This document shows, piece by piece, positions 44,701-55,990 of a stretch of 64,000 nucleotides of DNA. Position 1 is the first letter of the stretch; the number at the start of each line of letters is the position of its first letter. The translations under genes were made by a program, and so were the position numbers. Source of the DNA: Nymphaea colorata (lineage: Eukaryota; Streptophyta; Magnoliopsida; Nymphaeales; Nymphaeaceae); NCBI RefSeq assembly GCF_008831285.2, contig NC_045147.1:12589427-12653426 (forward strand). Reading direction: 5' to 3'. The notes below the pieces were generated by a model. That model was not told the origin of the DNA and ran no database searches. It worked only from the letters and a program-made list of their open reading frames with translations.

Positions 44701-46585
44701 TTTGAGGCCAATATTCGTGCAGCAAAGCATCACTTTCTGAAAAGAACGAGCCATGAAAGCTTAGTAGGATGAATAATAGTGTTGAGCTTTTGAAGGGCTC
44801 AAGGGTCCTCTAGCGAAGGGTCTTTTCTTCTTCCTAACGGCAATTCATGGTCTTGTGTCTAACAAAGATGGCGCGTGTTCAACACGACAGGTTCTTGTGG
44901 GTAATACCGACAAGGGTTTCTTAAACACTTCTTCAACTATCACTTCGTACATATGCATGTTTCTGTGATAGTAATGCTCCGTCAGAACTTTGCATGCACA
45001 TGGAGACGGCTTGCTCGATCCCGTTTTCAAACTTTCATTTGTTTTTCTCCTTTTTTTCCCATGTTCTAGATTTGTGTGGTATATCATGAGATTGAGCAAC
45101 TATAATAGACTTACAAAGAAGGTTGTTAAGTAATTGATTGTCATGGTTCTTATGCTGAAATCTAAACTGATAGATGATAGATTGAGATCTGTTAGTAAAT
45201 CAACTCTACCTCTTAAAACTAAAAATAAATTTTTAATTATGAGAATGGCCCTACTTGTTCAATGAAAGACTCCTTCACTTGCAAGGGCGAAAGTAGAATC
45301 TAAAAACTTTTCACTTTATAAAATTATTAAAATGACCTCCATGTCTTCCCATGTTGTTGGCATATAACATAGAAAGGATGCCCCCGAGGAGCTGGCCCTT
45401 CTCTGAGGTTGGGGTAGTTGTGTTAGGAAAAGGTTGGGGAGAGGTAGGTGGAGGAGGGAAGGACGGCATCGTTTCTTCAAAGAGAAGACAGGGCTCGCAC
45501 GTTCTTCTCATTTGAAATTGTGTGTGGAGATGAGCACTGGAGTTGCTGAATCACCTAATCTCAAAGTTACTTCATTGTCAAAAGAGAGTAATTACCAATC
45601 AGATCGGATTTAGATTAGCATAAATGAACGAGAATTGAGTTCAAGTTGAGTCCAACTCAAATAAAAGATCGCAGAATCCTCACCTTGAATCCAATGAGTT
45701 TAAACCCTTAGATCGTTGGGAAAGCTTACTAAATTCCTTGAAAGAGATCAAAATCAACATGCAACAAATCATGCCCTAAGGGGCATAGAACAACTGGTTG
45801 GGATAGGGACTTATGAAAAGGTAAGTTCATAATTCCATTTTGTGGGCGAGGCGCTATGCCTCTGTTTCTCTAAGTGGTTGCAGCTGCACCTAAGTTAAAA
45901 AGTATACTGCTGCCATCGCTGTGTTAAGTGGTAAGACACGACATATAAGTTGAAGTGTGCATACTGCCATTGCTAATGTTGATGCAGCATAGGAACCTGG
46001 AGTCAAAGGGAATGAAAGGGCTTTTGGGCCTCTTTTTTGAACAGCGTGTTGTTAACCTTTCCCACATAAAAGATGCAACAAATCATCTGAAATTCCAAAA
46101 ACATAGTATGAGTTAAACTTATATTATGTATCTCTGCTTCATTGCTCAAATTTTGGTTCAAGTTGTGCTCATATCTAGTCTCGTTGGTGCTCCTTTTTAC
46201 ACTTTTAAGATGCATTTTTTCAACCACAATTTGTTTCAATAGGCAGAATTGGCTGTTTGCTCACATAGTTCTTCTTCTTAAGACGATTAATTCTAATAAA
46301 ATTACTTGAACAAAATGTCAACGCCTGATCTGTAGTCTTTTAATAGTCTCTAGGACCTTATCAACGCTGAACAGGTCCAATCAGTGACAGGTCATTAATT
46401 GTTTGACATTGATAAGTTAATGACAGATGGGAGAACAAATAATTTCGCAAGGCTTTCTTAATTCTTAGCCACAAATATTTGCAATTAGTGTTGACCCATG
46501 CAGACCAGACTTGTTCTAATTTTTGCTATTTTTCCAAATCTTTATTCAAATCATGAACTTGACTGTTCGAATGCAATCCTGGCCC
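41702..46585. other. Intergenic; nothing recognised
   Basis: SAUR 3' region to about 41950, then unassigned DNA. A C-tract and T-tract lie at 42067-42088. Frames of 60-104 codons here have no family resemblance. Confidence 0.5.
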
Positions 46586-49500
46586 TTAGCATAAAGCAGT
46601 TGGTTGAGGCAAGCGTACGCCATGATCCATGAAATCATATTTTGATATAGTGTATAAGATCTCTACTGCCCATTCGATAATGACTTTTTTTTTTTTACAT
46701 GGAACTTTACCACATCTGCACAACCAGAACCACGCAGCAGCGAAGTAGTAAGACAGAACTGTGAAGGGTGTGAAGTTTTGAAGGTTCTGAACTAATTTTA
46801 AAGCCTGCCATTCTTCTATTAATTCTTGGCTTTTCGATGGTGCATGTCGTCCTCGTAAGTAAAGTTCGGTGATCACATGTTTACCTTCAATTCACTTTTG
46901 AGGAGACTTGGCTACGCTGATTTAACTATATATCACCACACCAATGTTTCGCATATAAAGCTTCAAAATCATGAACTTAATTATGCTTGGGTAAATACAA
47001 ATACATGATGATTTTGTGACTCTTTGTAACAGGTAAGAATACAAAAATTCCCGATAAAAATCTCTCTGATATACTTATCCGAACGATATTTATGACAATG
47101 CAGCTGCCTACTCCTCCTCCAATTGAGCCATCAATTACTTTCAAAGGCATTAATGCGGTGCTTTTCAAGTAGTTGCAAGTTTCGCTACCATTATTAATGT
47201 TGGATGTGGTTTTGATATGCAAATGGAGGGCGAGATTGCCAAGTGATCCATTTAGGGCCTCTTTAGACTTTAATAGCAGCAACTGACTGTTACTGTCCCA
47301 CTAATCTAATCTACTCCAGAAAATGAGATAGATTTATAGAATATTTGTTATAGCGCTCCATGAATCTACTCTATTGTTTCATGAATCTACTCTATTTTGT
47401 AAACCGGATTCAAGGTACAGTAATAGAGTGTTACTATTTCCAAACAGCCATGTAAAGGATGTGATTTGAAGAATGACATTAAAGTAATGATTCAGTCATT
47501 TAGCACAACAAAATTACTCAAAAAATTATCTGTGGGAGCTCCTTAATTGGCATCAAAGATTCATGGAACAGTATGTTACAATTCGGTTAGCCAAACGGCC
47601 CAAGGAACATGTAGGAACATGTAAAACCCACCTCATCAATATATATATATATATATATAAAAAGACTTGGTACATCCATTGTAAATAGTCTCCGCACCTT
47701 CAACATCAACTGCACCTCGAGCTTGCCCACAGGGATCGACGACACCAGCACTACGAGGCCCACACCATCTGACGTCTGGTCTCCAATGAAGGGACGTTGA
47801 TGGAACCAGAGACCAAAACTGCAAGATTTGTCTCTCTCATGTCTTCCCCATGCTTTTGTAGAAGGCTTCAACATCCTTGGATGCAATTTATTCGCTCCTT
47901 CTAAGAATGGAACAAGACAAGTTTGATCAACTTTAGCTCATGAGAAACGCATGGCACAACCTCCCAGATCACTTTTTTCACTCCAATTCGATCCATGATC
48001 AATTCTCGCCATTGTTAGCAGTAATAAACTACTGCCCCCTCCCCTGACTCCACCGTCGGCGGGCGCGTACGATCCCCTTGAAATTGGTTGAGATGGATCC
48101 AATCTCTAAGTCGGTGAAGTAGATAACAATAATTTTCAGTGTTCACGGATCGGTCGAGCCGCTGATGCAGTGAATCAGTCGTTGGTACAAGGCATTATTG
48201 AACCTGCCATAAGAATGAATTGGCTTGTCACTGATTCAATTGGAATATGCTCTTCAATGGATATTTAGATGGCAATTGGTGTTTTGGTTGGAACTTTTTA
48301 TATGCTTATAAGTTACGTCCGGAATCCAATCAGTGTGGGAGCCAGAAATTTTTTGACTAGTAATGATCTAACGTTGAAATTTTTAAGGGGCACCCCAAGT
48401 AAGACGGTGCCTATTTGAAATAAAACAATTTTTTGTCGCTCGTGTGGGCAATTGCATACACCAGAGCCTCCGCCACGGAATCCAACATAATGCAAACCAG
48501 AGCAGTCTTACAAGCACATATGCTAGCTGGGATGTCAGTGGGTCAGTTTTGGATCTCATATCTAACCGAATTGCTTCATGAAAAAGGAGTTGGATATGAA
48601 AAAAAAAAAATTAACAATTCACTAGGAAGTCAAATTGGATTCTAATTTAAGAAATGTTATTCAATTAAGTTCAGCTTTGGTTTTAAATAAGTATCCGATT
48701 GGAGGTGGATTCAGATTGAATTTTGGTTTTATTTGTAAAGAAATGTCGACCATATATTCAATATCCATATATTTTTAAAAATTGGTTTTTATTACATAAT
48801 AATGTGATTCTGTTGTGTTTATGTATTTAAAAGTGGGATTCAGATGCTGTGGTGAATTTAGAAATTGGATTCAAATATGGTATGGAGTTTTCTTCAATAG
48901 AATTCAAATCTAAATTTGAATCCAATTATATAAATATCAGACAAAGTGTGAATATGGTAAAAGGTGCGCTCAATTCAAATTGGACCCATTGACATCCCTA
49001 CAGCAACAGCTAGTTAAATGAGAGTCATGGACAAAACCACATGTAAGTTGGAAGTTACTTTAGATATAAAAATCAGTCCAGCTTTTGGGATCACCTCAGA
49101 TTGTTTAGAGCTTGTAGCTAATATTTGAAAAAAAAACTCAATTAGCTTGGCTAAGGGATGAGACTTGAACTTAAGACCTTCAACTTGAAGAGGTATATAT
49201 AGAGTCATATATGCATATGCCAAAGGCAAGTTTACCTCTTCGGCTTCGGCCTCTTTGGGGTATCTCATATATGGATCTACCAAACACAATCTTGCCAATC
49301 GAAATAAGAACAACAATCGATAACCTGAGTTGTTCATGCTTAAATGGCTCGAAAACGCATGTTTGTTTCTAACCCAAGAAAATTAACAAATCATGCTTGC
49401 TTATCAGCACAGGTTAATTTTATTCATTATCAAACCAACAAAGTAATGGATTTATCCTAATGTTATGTAGCATATTTTTTTAATATACTTATTTTAATTG

Positions 49501-51081
49501 TTAATAAATAATGTGAACGTTATTAACAGTTTTATTCATTTTCTCTTATCTATTTAATTTTGGCAAATCATGTTGGTCGACGCCCATGAGATAGTTATTG
49601 ATTTACCAGCTATCAATTATAGATATGTAAATAAAGACGACCGAACGATAAAAAACAATATTATCCTGACATTTTAGTTCCCCGGAGAAACTGTGCATGT
49701 GAAATCTTTGAATGAAATCGCCTCCCCATGTCATTGTCCATGTGAGAGGTTATATACATAAACTAAGCCATTAATTTAATATCTCCGAAACAGAAAATAC
49801 GTAAAATAAGGACCAGATAAAGATACAGAAATAAATTCTAGAATCCTTCACATGGAAAGATGGATGATAGATCCAAGAGGAGCGGATTTCAGGCAGCTAA
49901 AAACACGGACAGGACGAACTCAAAAATGCCAAACTTGCTAAATCTCCAGATCCAGTCCGTCTGAATCCCTGAGCGGAATCCAAGTTTGCACGACGGCGTA
50001 CACCTGGTTGGAATAGGCTGTCATCGACTCGTACTTGCCGTTAATCCCGTATAGTTTTTAATGGAGCAGTTTGGAAGAAGATACTGCAAGTTTTTTACTG
50101 TAAAGATTCCATATCTGATGCTTCTACTACTTTGCAATATATATATATATATGGATTGCAACTCTGGCTATGTAGAGGCACCGAGTTTAAATTACAATGC
50201 CATTTTACCCATTGAGATAAATTGTTGAGAGAAGAATATTGAGAAAAAAAATGTGAAGATGAAAATATCCATAACCTCTTTTTGTTGTTTTTTATCATAC
50301 GGATGAGCTGAGTAACTCTGGATAGCTAGAAATGCCGGCATCTACGCAGAACCTCAAGAAATTTGATTGGATATGCGTGAAAACATGGGCCACACAAAAA
50401 GAACCGAAAAATCTTCTTTAGCAGAAATTTTTTCATTGGCATGTTATGCGGATGGCTTTTAGCTAACACGAGTGTGTGTGTGTAAGATCAGTAATGCATG
50501 TGACCATGTTCTTCTTTGATATGCAGTCCTCGAAAGTAGGGGACCTCTCTCTTCCTCGCTGGTTTTCTAGGCCGTTCAATGCTTATCCCATTTCACTTGA
50601 AGGTTTCAGCTTCTAATGGAGACAACTATTGAGTATATTCGGATGGATACCCACAAAATTTCGGGTGCCAAGTGGGGAGTTAGATAAGCTGGCCCACTTG
50701 GCTGCCTTGTTTTGAGCCTAAGTTTTTGGGGCCCCTAATTGAGTCTCCTTTATAGTTTATGTGGCTCTTCTTCTTGTTGACAGAACTATGGCTGTATCTT
50801 GCTTGTTCTGTTATCCATTGGCATTTCTTAATGTTTAATTGAAGATCTCTCTCTGTCTCTTTCTCTCTCTCTTTTCTGAAGGAAGGGATGATAGTGTATT
50901 TTGGGTTCTAGCAAGCTTCCGTGTCCAATGAAGTCTCACCATCCATTTAATGAAAATAAACAGATCATCATGGGCAGCCAAAACAGGTACAGGTAGCCAG
51001 AAACAGGCTAATTTTTATTGGAAATCTTACGGATAGTTTGGAGTTTAGGAAGGATCTAGACTCTACCAGATTATAGCTGAA
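46586..51081. other. Intergenic; nothing recognised
   Basis: AT-rich with short (AT)n at 47640-47660 and 50140-50151 and a GGATTCAGATTGAATT-type degenerate tract at 48640-48990. A minus-strand frame at 47680-47886 (DKSCSFGLWFHQRPFIGDQT) is more protein-like than its surroundings, but I cannot name it. Confidence 0.45.
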
Positions 51082-51339
51082 TCAATCGGCTTCAATGGAA
51101 GCTAGCACAGGTTTAATCATGTCAAATGGCAAGAATGACCAACTTCTCAACAACTTTATACCGTTCCCTACTAGCTCCGATCTGTACTGTGTGGCTGGCC
51201 TACTTCCCCAGATGTTTTTACTGGCCCCATCTCTAAGAGCCAGACCAACTGGAGGAGAATCCCTCACCATTATAAATCTCAGCAAACAGAGTGGTAGTGC
51301 GGAAACTTGATCTATAGTTTTCACCTTAACACCTTCCAT
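51082..51339 (-). pseudogene. Unrecognised protein-like fragment
   Basis: The minus-strand frame includes VSALPLCLLRFIMVRDSPPV, GASKNIWGSRPATQYRSELV and FLPFDMIKPVLASIEAD before a stop. The composition is protein-like and sequence just upstream (51340-51440) is open in another frame (WLELPLKSFISKNFHLTTEG), so this may be a frame-shifted remnant. No family recognised. It lies 380 bp beyond the 3' end of the methyltransferase-like gene on the same strand. Confidence 0.25.
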
Positions 51340-51717
51340 ACTTCCCCTTTAGAACCTTCGGTTGTCAGATGGAAATTCTTGGAAATAAAAGATTTTAAAG
51401 GAAGTTCCAGCCATGTCTCCCCTGCTTCTTCCAAGTACTCTAACTACAATCCTGTTCCAGGCAAGCCTATGGACAATTGAGAATGCATAGTGGGATCTTT
51501 ACAGCACCTAACGCGGACTTCCTGCTTCGCATCAAGAACTGCAACTGATGACACTATTACTTGAATGAATTTGAAACTGTTACTCAAGAATTACAGTAAC
51601 AATTGGATCGACCGCGACAAAAATGAAAAGCACCAACAAATGATGGCATATTGTCATGTATTTTCTATGTTTCTTTGTGCAGTATGAACTTGTATACAAA
51701 CAAGCAGAGAACTGTAA

Positions 51718-52638
51718 CTACGTGGAGTCAATAACCCAATGTTGGCCGTCGACCTCCACTCGCAGACCTTTCGCCTTTGCAAACAAATTTACAGCCCTTC
51801 TGACGCCTCTGTCATCAGCCATGGTGAAATAATCATGGCCGAAGATGACTCCCCCTGGCCTTAGAACCTTGTATGCCAAGTTGATGTCGCTCCAAGCCGA
51901 ATGAAAATCATGGCCTGCATCGATTTCAATCAAATCCGCAACAACGCCCCATTCGCAGAGCTTCACCAGCGCTGAGCTGCTAGAGAACGGTATGGGTGTT
52001 ATCATCTCCGTCATGTTCATGTAATTCACATTCTGCATGAATTGTTGGAGCAGCAACACGTCGCCATTGACGTAACTCATACGTCTGAGTTTCCTGTTGA
52101 ACTCGGGCCATCCTCTGAAATCATCAACGCAGAAGATCTGTGCACTCAAACCAAGCTTCCGTGTAACTTGCCCCATGTGTATGGCGGATGCCCCAAGGAA
52201 AGTGCCAATTTCAATTATGGTTCTTGGCTTGACTCTGCGGATGAGATTCTCAAAGACATCCCCATTTGAGCCCCATCCTTTGATGCGCCTTTTCTGCAAC
52301 AGCGGTTGCAGGTGGGGAGGAGGGAAGCCGATGAAGGGCGAAGTGCCATTGAAGATGTGAGCTAGGACAGTTTGCTTAATCAACTCTGATGGGATGGGGT
52401 TGGCGCATCCGCTTCCAAACCGGAAATGATCGGAATTGAAGAAAGAATTAGAGTAGGAAAGTCTTTCTGCCGTCAAATTCTTGACATCCGTGTTGGAGTT
52501 GTTGATAGGTGGCTTAACAAAGATGCCGGAGTAGAAGCCAAAGGCATAAGAGAGGAAGAGGAGGAGTACATAAGCTACTGGTCTGAACAATCGGCTAGCC
52601 AAAGGTGGGTATCTTCTCTGCTTCTCTTCCTTCATCAT
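51718..52638 (-). CDS. Class I SAM-dependent methyltransferase-like protein with N-terminal membrane anchor
   Basis: An intronless frame of 306 codons. Residues 1-19 are basic, about 20-40 form one hydrophobic segment (VAYVLLLFLSYAFGFYSGIF) giving a type II membrane topology, then a stem, then a Methyltransf_24-like domain: TIIEIGTFLGASAIHMG (140-156, SAM-binding motif I), AQIFCVDDF (166-174), ADLIEIDAGHDFHSAWSDIN (234-253) and VLRPGGVIFGHDY (258-270). Plant proteins of this layout are usually annotated only as SAM-dependent methyltransferase superfamily; the substrate is unknown. A Golgi location is inferred from the anchor. The ATG at 52638 (MMKEEKQRR) was chosen because the frame upstream has no ATG before 52692, only a TTG. 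A (GA)n tract at 52697-52723 lies in the 5' region. The frame looks intact. Confidence 0.9.
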   Translation of the reverse strand: MMKEEKQRRYPPLASRLFRPVAYVLLLFLSYAFGFYSGIFVKPPINNSNTDVKNLTAERLSYSNSFFNSDHFRFGSGCANPIPSELIKQTVLAHIFNGTSPFIGFPPPHLQPLLQKRRIKGWGSNGDVFENLIRRVKPRTIIEIGTFLGASAIHMGQVTRKLGLSAQIFCVDDFRGWPEFNRKLRRMSYVNGDVLLLQQFMQNVNYMNMTEMITPIPFSSSSALVKLCEWGVVADLIEIDAGHDFHSAWSDINLAYKVLRPGGVIFGHDYFTMADDRGVRRAVNLFAKAKGLRVEVDGQHWVIDST

Positions 52639-52696
52639 CCTTGTGCAGCTACAGAGATAGAGAGAGACAGAGCCGACAAATTGGGAACTCAATAAC

Positions 52697-52727
<31 letters not shown>

Positions 52728-52855
52728 TTCGCTGCGGAGGGGTGTTTAATTAGGAGTCTCTTTCGGGTTAGTTGTATAGAAGCGGGTGCAAACTCGCTAT
52801 CAGACTAATTTAATAGCAGACGATGAAGCGGCCCCTGATTTTGGAGAGGATAACG
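52697..52855. repeat. Duplicated block next to the methyltransferase start, copy 1
   Basis: (GA)n followed by GATGGCTTCGCTG..GGGTTAGTTGTATAGAAG and CTCGCTATCAGA. Matches 53625-53800 in the same orientation. It lies directly upstream of the methyltransferase coding region (minus strand), so it probably includes its promoter or 5' UTR. Confidence 0.88.
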
Positions 52856-53277
52856 TGCCCTCACATGGAGCGACTAGATAACCTCTCCCTCTCTTCTCTC
52901 TCTCTTGTCCTTAATTTTTGTATCAGTCTCTCTCTTTCTTCTTTCTTATTGTAACTTCTTGTCCCTAATTTTTGTATCTAGAGTACATTCTCATTTTATA
53001 GACTCTCTCTCTCTCCCTCTCTCCCTAAAAGGATATTCTTTTTAGGAATGCAATTCTCTGTATCTCAAATGTTTTTTTTTAAGAATGCAACAACAATCAT
53101 TCAACCCTTGCATTCATGGGTTTTATCTCATCATAAGAGCTAACCACCCTCATGATTTGATGATTTTGTTTGTTGTCTTCTATTGGTTCAACTTAACTTT
53201 TCTTTTAAAGTTTGTTGTCCTCCCCATCAACACTTGTTGGGAGCTGGTGATATCTTTGTACATTGGCATCTTTGAAC

Positions 53278-53322
53278 TCTCTCTCTCTCTCTCTCTCTCA
53301 TTATATATATATACATATATAA
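53278..53322. repeat. (CT)n and (TA)n microsatellite
   Basis: About 11 CT units, then TATATATATA. Confidence 0.9.
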
Positions 53323-53622
53323 TATATAAACCTTTAAAGTATTTATAAACTCTAATTTAATATGAATCATGTCACAAGCCAAACTATTTTTGCAAAAAAA
53401 TTAATCTTTTTACTATCAAAATTTTGTACTTATAACAATCGTATATTTTCAAATTATAAAAAAACATTACTAAAGTAAAAAAATGACTAACTTAATATAT
53501 GTTTCTTACCAAATTATTCTTATGATCATATCTATAAAGTTAGTTTGCCAAAAAAATGTTTTAATAATTAATTTAGTGGGTCTAGTTTTTATCTGTTACC
53601 TAAGTGGTCTTGTATTTACCTT

Positions 53623-53624
<2 letters not shown>

Positions 53625-53672
<48 letters not shown>

Positions 53673-53800
53673 GGCTTCGCTGACATGGGCCATTTGATTA
53701 AGATTCTCTTTTGGGTTAGTTGTATAGAAGCAGGTGCAATCTCGCTATCAGATTTTAATTTACTAACAGGCGGCAAAGCGGTCCCTGAAGATAACATGCC
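53625..53800. repeat. Duplicated block, copy 2
   Basis: Starts with about 23 GA units, then GTGGCTTCGCTGACATGGGC and GGGTTAGTTGTATAGAAGCA. Clearly homologous to 52697-52855 but without a methyltransferase frame next to it. Confidence 0.88.
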
Positions 53801-54187
53801 CTCTTTCTCGCTCCCATTCGTGTTTTATTATATACAGATACAAACTGAAAACATTGAGGATCGGTTTACTCGGCCCTTCACACACACAACCCAATAGAAT
53901 ACTGTATGTCTGTTATATTGCATCATCTTTCTTGTGATATAAATTTCTCCAACCTCCCGCATACGAAGCCCAATGCACATGGGCTTCCATGTATGAGAGG
54001 ACACATGTCCAAAAAGACTTTACATATATATATATATAATCAACCACCTAATCTAATCATAGTGGTGATATAATGATGGATGAGTAAGAGAAAAACATTG
54101 ACAAATATATAATGAACATTTTTCTTATTTAATATTCTTTTTCTCTTTGTTTCTCTTTTGACCACCTATATGCTTCAGATGAACGAG

Positions 54188-54189
<2 letters not shown>

Positions 54190-54278
<89 letters not shown>
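54190..54278. repeat. (AT)n microsatellite, about 44 units
   Basis: Uninterrupted AT repeat. The IYIYIY frames are artefacts. Confidence 0.97.
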
Positions 54279-54281
<3 letters not shown>

Positions 54282-54470
54282 TCCGCCCTCTGACATATTA
54301 AGCCTGATACAAAGCACACGTATGAGAGGACAGTTGACCATAAGATTCAGTTCTCATACACACACATATATATGCCTTCACCCTCTGACATATTAAGCCT
54401 GATACAAACTACACGTATAAGATGACAGTTGACCATAAGATTCAGTTCTCATATACACACATGTATATAT
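54279..54470. repeat. Tandem duplication, 95-bp unit
   Basis: Both units contain CCCTCTGACATATTAAGCCT and GACAGTTGACCATAAGATTC. They start at 54279 and 54374 and are each bounded by AT repeats. Confidence 0.92.
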
Positions 54471-54860
54471 ATATATATGACTTATTTATATAAGATTTTT
54501 GCAGAATTTTTTCATTATGGATTTGGATGGAAAAATCCTTATACTTCTCACAATATATTGAATTGCATCAGATGGTGTATTTAATGACAAATACTTCCAG
54601 TGGCTGTCATTGGACATAGCTCAAGATGGCTGAAGGATTTCAATATATATATATATATATATAGTTCGACATAGCTCAAGACGGCCATATGGAGCTCTAT
54701 CCAGTCATGGCCACACACTATAGTGCATCGAGCAATGAGAAAAAAGTAAGACATTTTTATTTGCACCTTGTTTGTTTTGTTTTACTCTTAACCGTTTATC
54801 ACAATGAATCAAATGACTCTCATGAATAGGTTCAATGACTCTTGATAGCCAAAATGACCA

Positions 54861-54862
<2 letters not shown>

Positions 54863-54948
<86 letters not shown>
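54863..54948. repeat. (AT)n microsatellite, about 43 units
   Basis: Uninterrupted TA repeat. Confidence 0.97.
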
Positions 54949-54950
<2 letters not shown>

Positions 54951-55115
54951 TTAACAATATTAGCATCCAACAAAAAATAACAGTAGTAGAAAAGTCATGA
55001 AAGGAAAGGACAATAGAGTGTCTGCCGTTGTTAAATTTATAACAATTAAATCTTTCACTTTGTTTAAAAGCACATTTAATAAAGAGAGATAAATATGTTA
55101 ACTATTAAACTCGTT

Positions 55116-55215
55116 AAGTTTTTTGCCTTTTTCATTTGGTGGTTGTAATGATCTATCCTAAGTCGAAGTTTTTTGCCTTTTTCATTTGGTGGTTGTAATG
55201 ATCTATCCTAAGTCG
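55116..55215. repeat. Perfect 50-bp tandem duplication
   Basis: AAGTTTTTTGCCTTTTTCAT..CCTAAGTCG occurs twice, at 55116-55165 and 55166-55215, without a difference. Confidence 0.97.
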
Positions 55216-55298
55216 AACGGAACGACATGGATGATAGGTTATGGTGGGCTGTACTTTCCATGACCCTGACCCCTTCGAAGCAATCAATTCATTATGAT

Positions 55299-55435
55299 CA
55301 GGGGCGGAGGGGGGGGGGGCGCTTAGGTCATGGCCAAAAAAAATTATTTTTTAATCACTCTATGTATTTTTTAGATTTAAATTTAGTTTGGCCCTACCCA
55401 GATCCAAAGGTTGGACTGCTTTGGCTCCGCCACTG
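55299..55435. mobile_element. hAT-type MITE, 137 bp, with perfect 8-bp target duplication
   Basis: The left end CAGGGGCGGAG and right end CTCCGCCACTG are inverted repeats with one mismatch in 11. The element is flanked on both sides by ATTATGAT (55291-55298 and 55436-55443). Eight-bp duplications and CAGGG-type ends are characteristic of hAT elements. The interior holds a G-tract and AT-rich sequence and is non-coding, so it would need a transposase in trans. Confidence 0.85.
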
Positions 55436-55679
55436 ATTATGATCAAAGGCAGTGAAATTCACCGACTTGAATTGAATTGATGCATTGATTCAATGACGGC
55501 ACTCACTGGGCCAAGTCGGTCTAGGTCGCAGAAGCCCAATAAATACTTTTATGTGTACAAAGATTTTCTAGATTGTTTTTGTGTATACGAACTTGTATCA
55601 TATTTTGAAGAATAAAAACCTCAATGTGTGTTTACTATTTTATCAAAACCTGAGCACGTTTTTGTCATAGTCTCATCGG

Positions 55680-55990
55680 TTTCACGACCCAAGCGCGGTC
55701 CAGCGTTCTTGTTCGACTCAAGCTCGAAAAAAAAGGCACCGGGCTGGCCCGATCAGTTATCAGGCCAACACGAGTACGTTTGATTAAGATCGGTTAGGTT
55801 CGATAAGATTTTTTTAATACATATTTTATTGATTTTTATATATAATTATAACATTTTTATTACAATTAATTATATTTATATATTATTTTATATTAAAAAT
55901 ATATTTTTTTAAATTTAATCGATTAAAGCTCGAACTCAAGTTTTAAGTGTTAGGCCGACCTCAGCTCGACTCTTGAGACTGGACCGATGC
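55680..55990. repeat. AGCTCGA-type degenerate tract (short)
   Basis: Contains CTCAAGCTCGAA, AAAGCTCGAACTCAAG and CTCAGCTCGACTC, wording like 12805-13290, on either side of an AT-rich core (55800-55915). Confidence 0.55.

Noticed and set aside
51718-52692. A longer methyltransferase start (MSSQFVGSVSLYL).
   Set aside because: The first codon is TTG, not ATG. The double ATG at 52638 gives the usual basic start before the membrane anchor.
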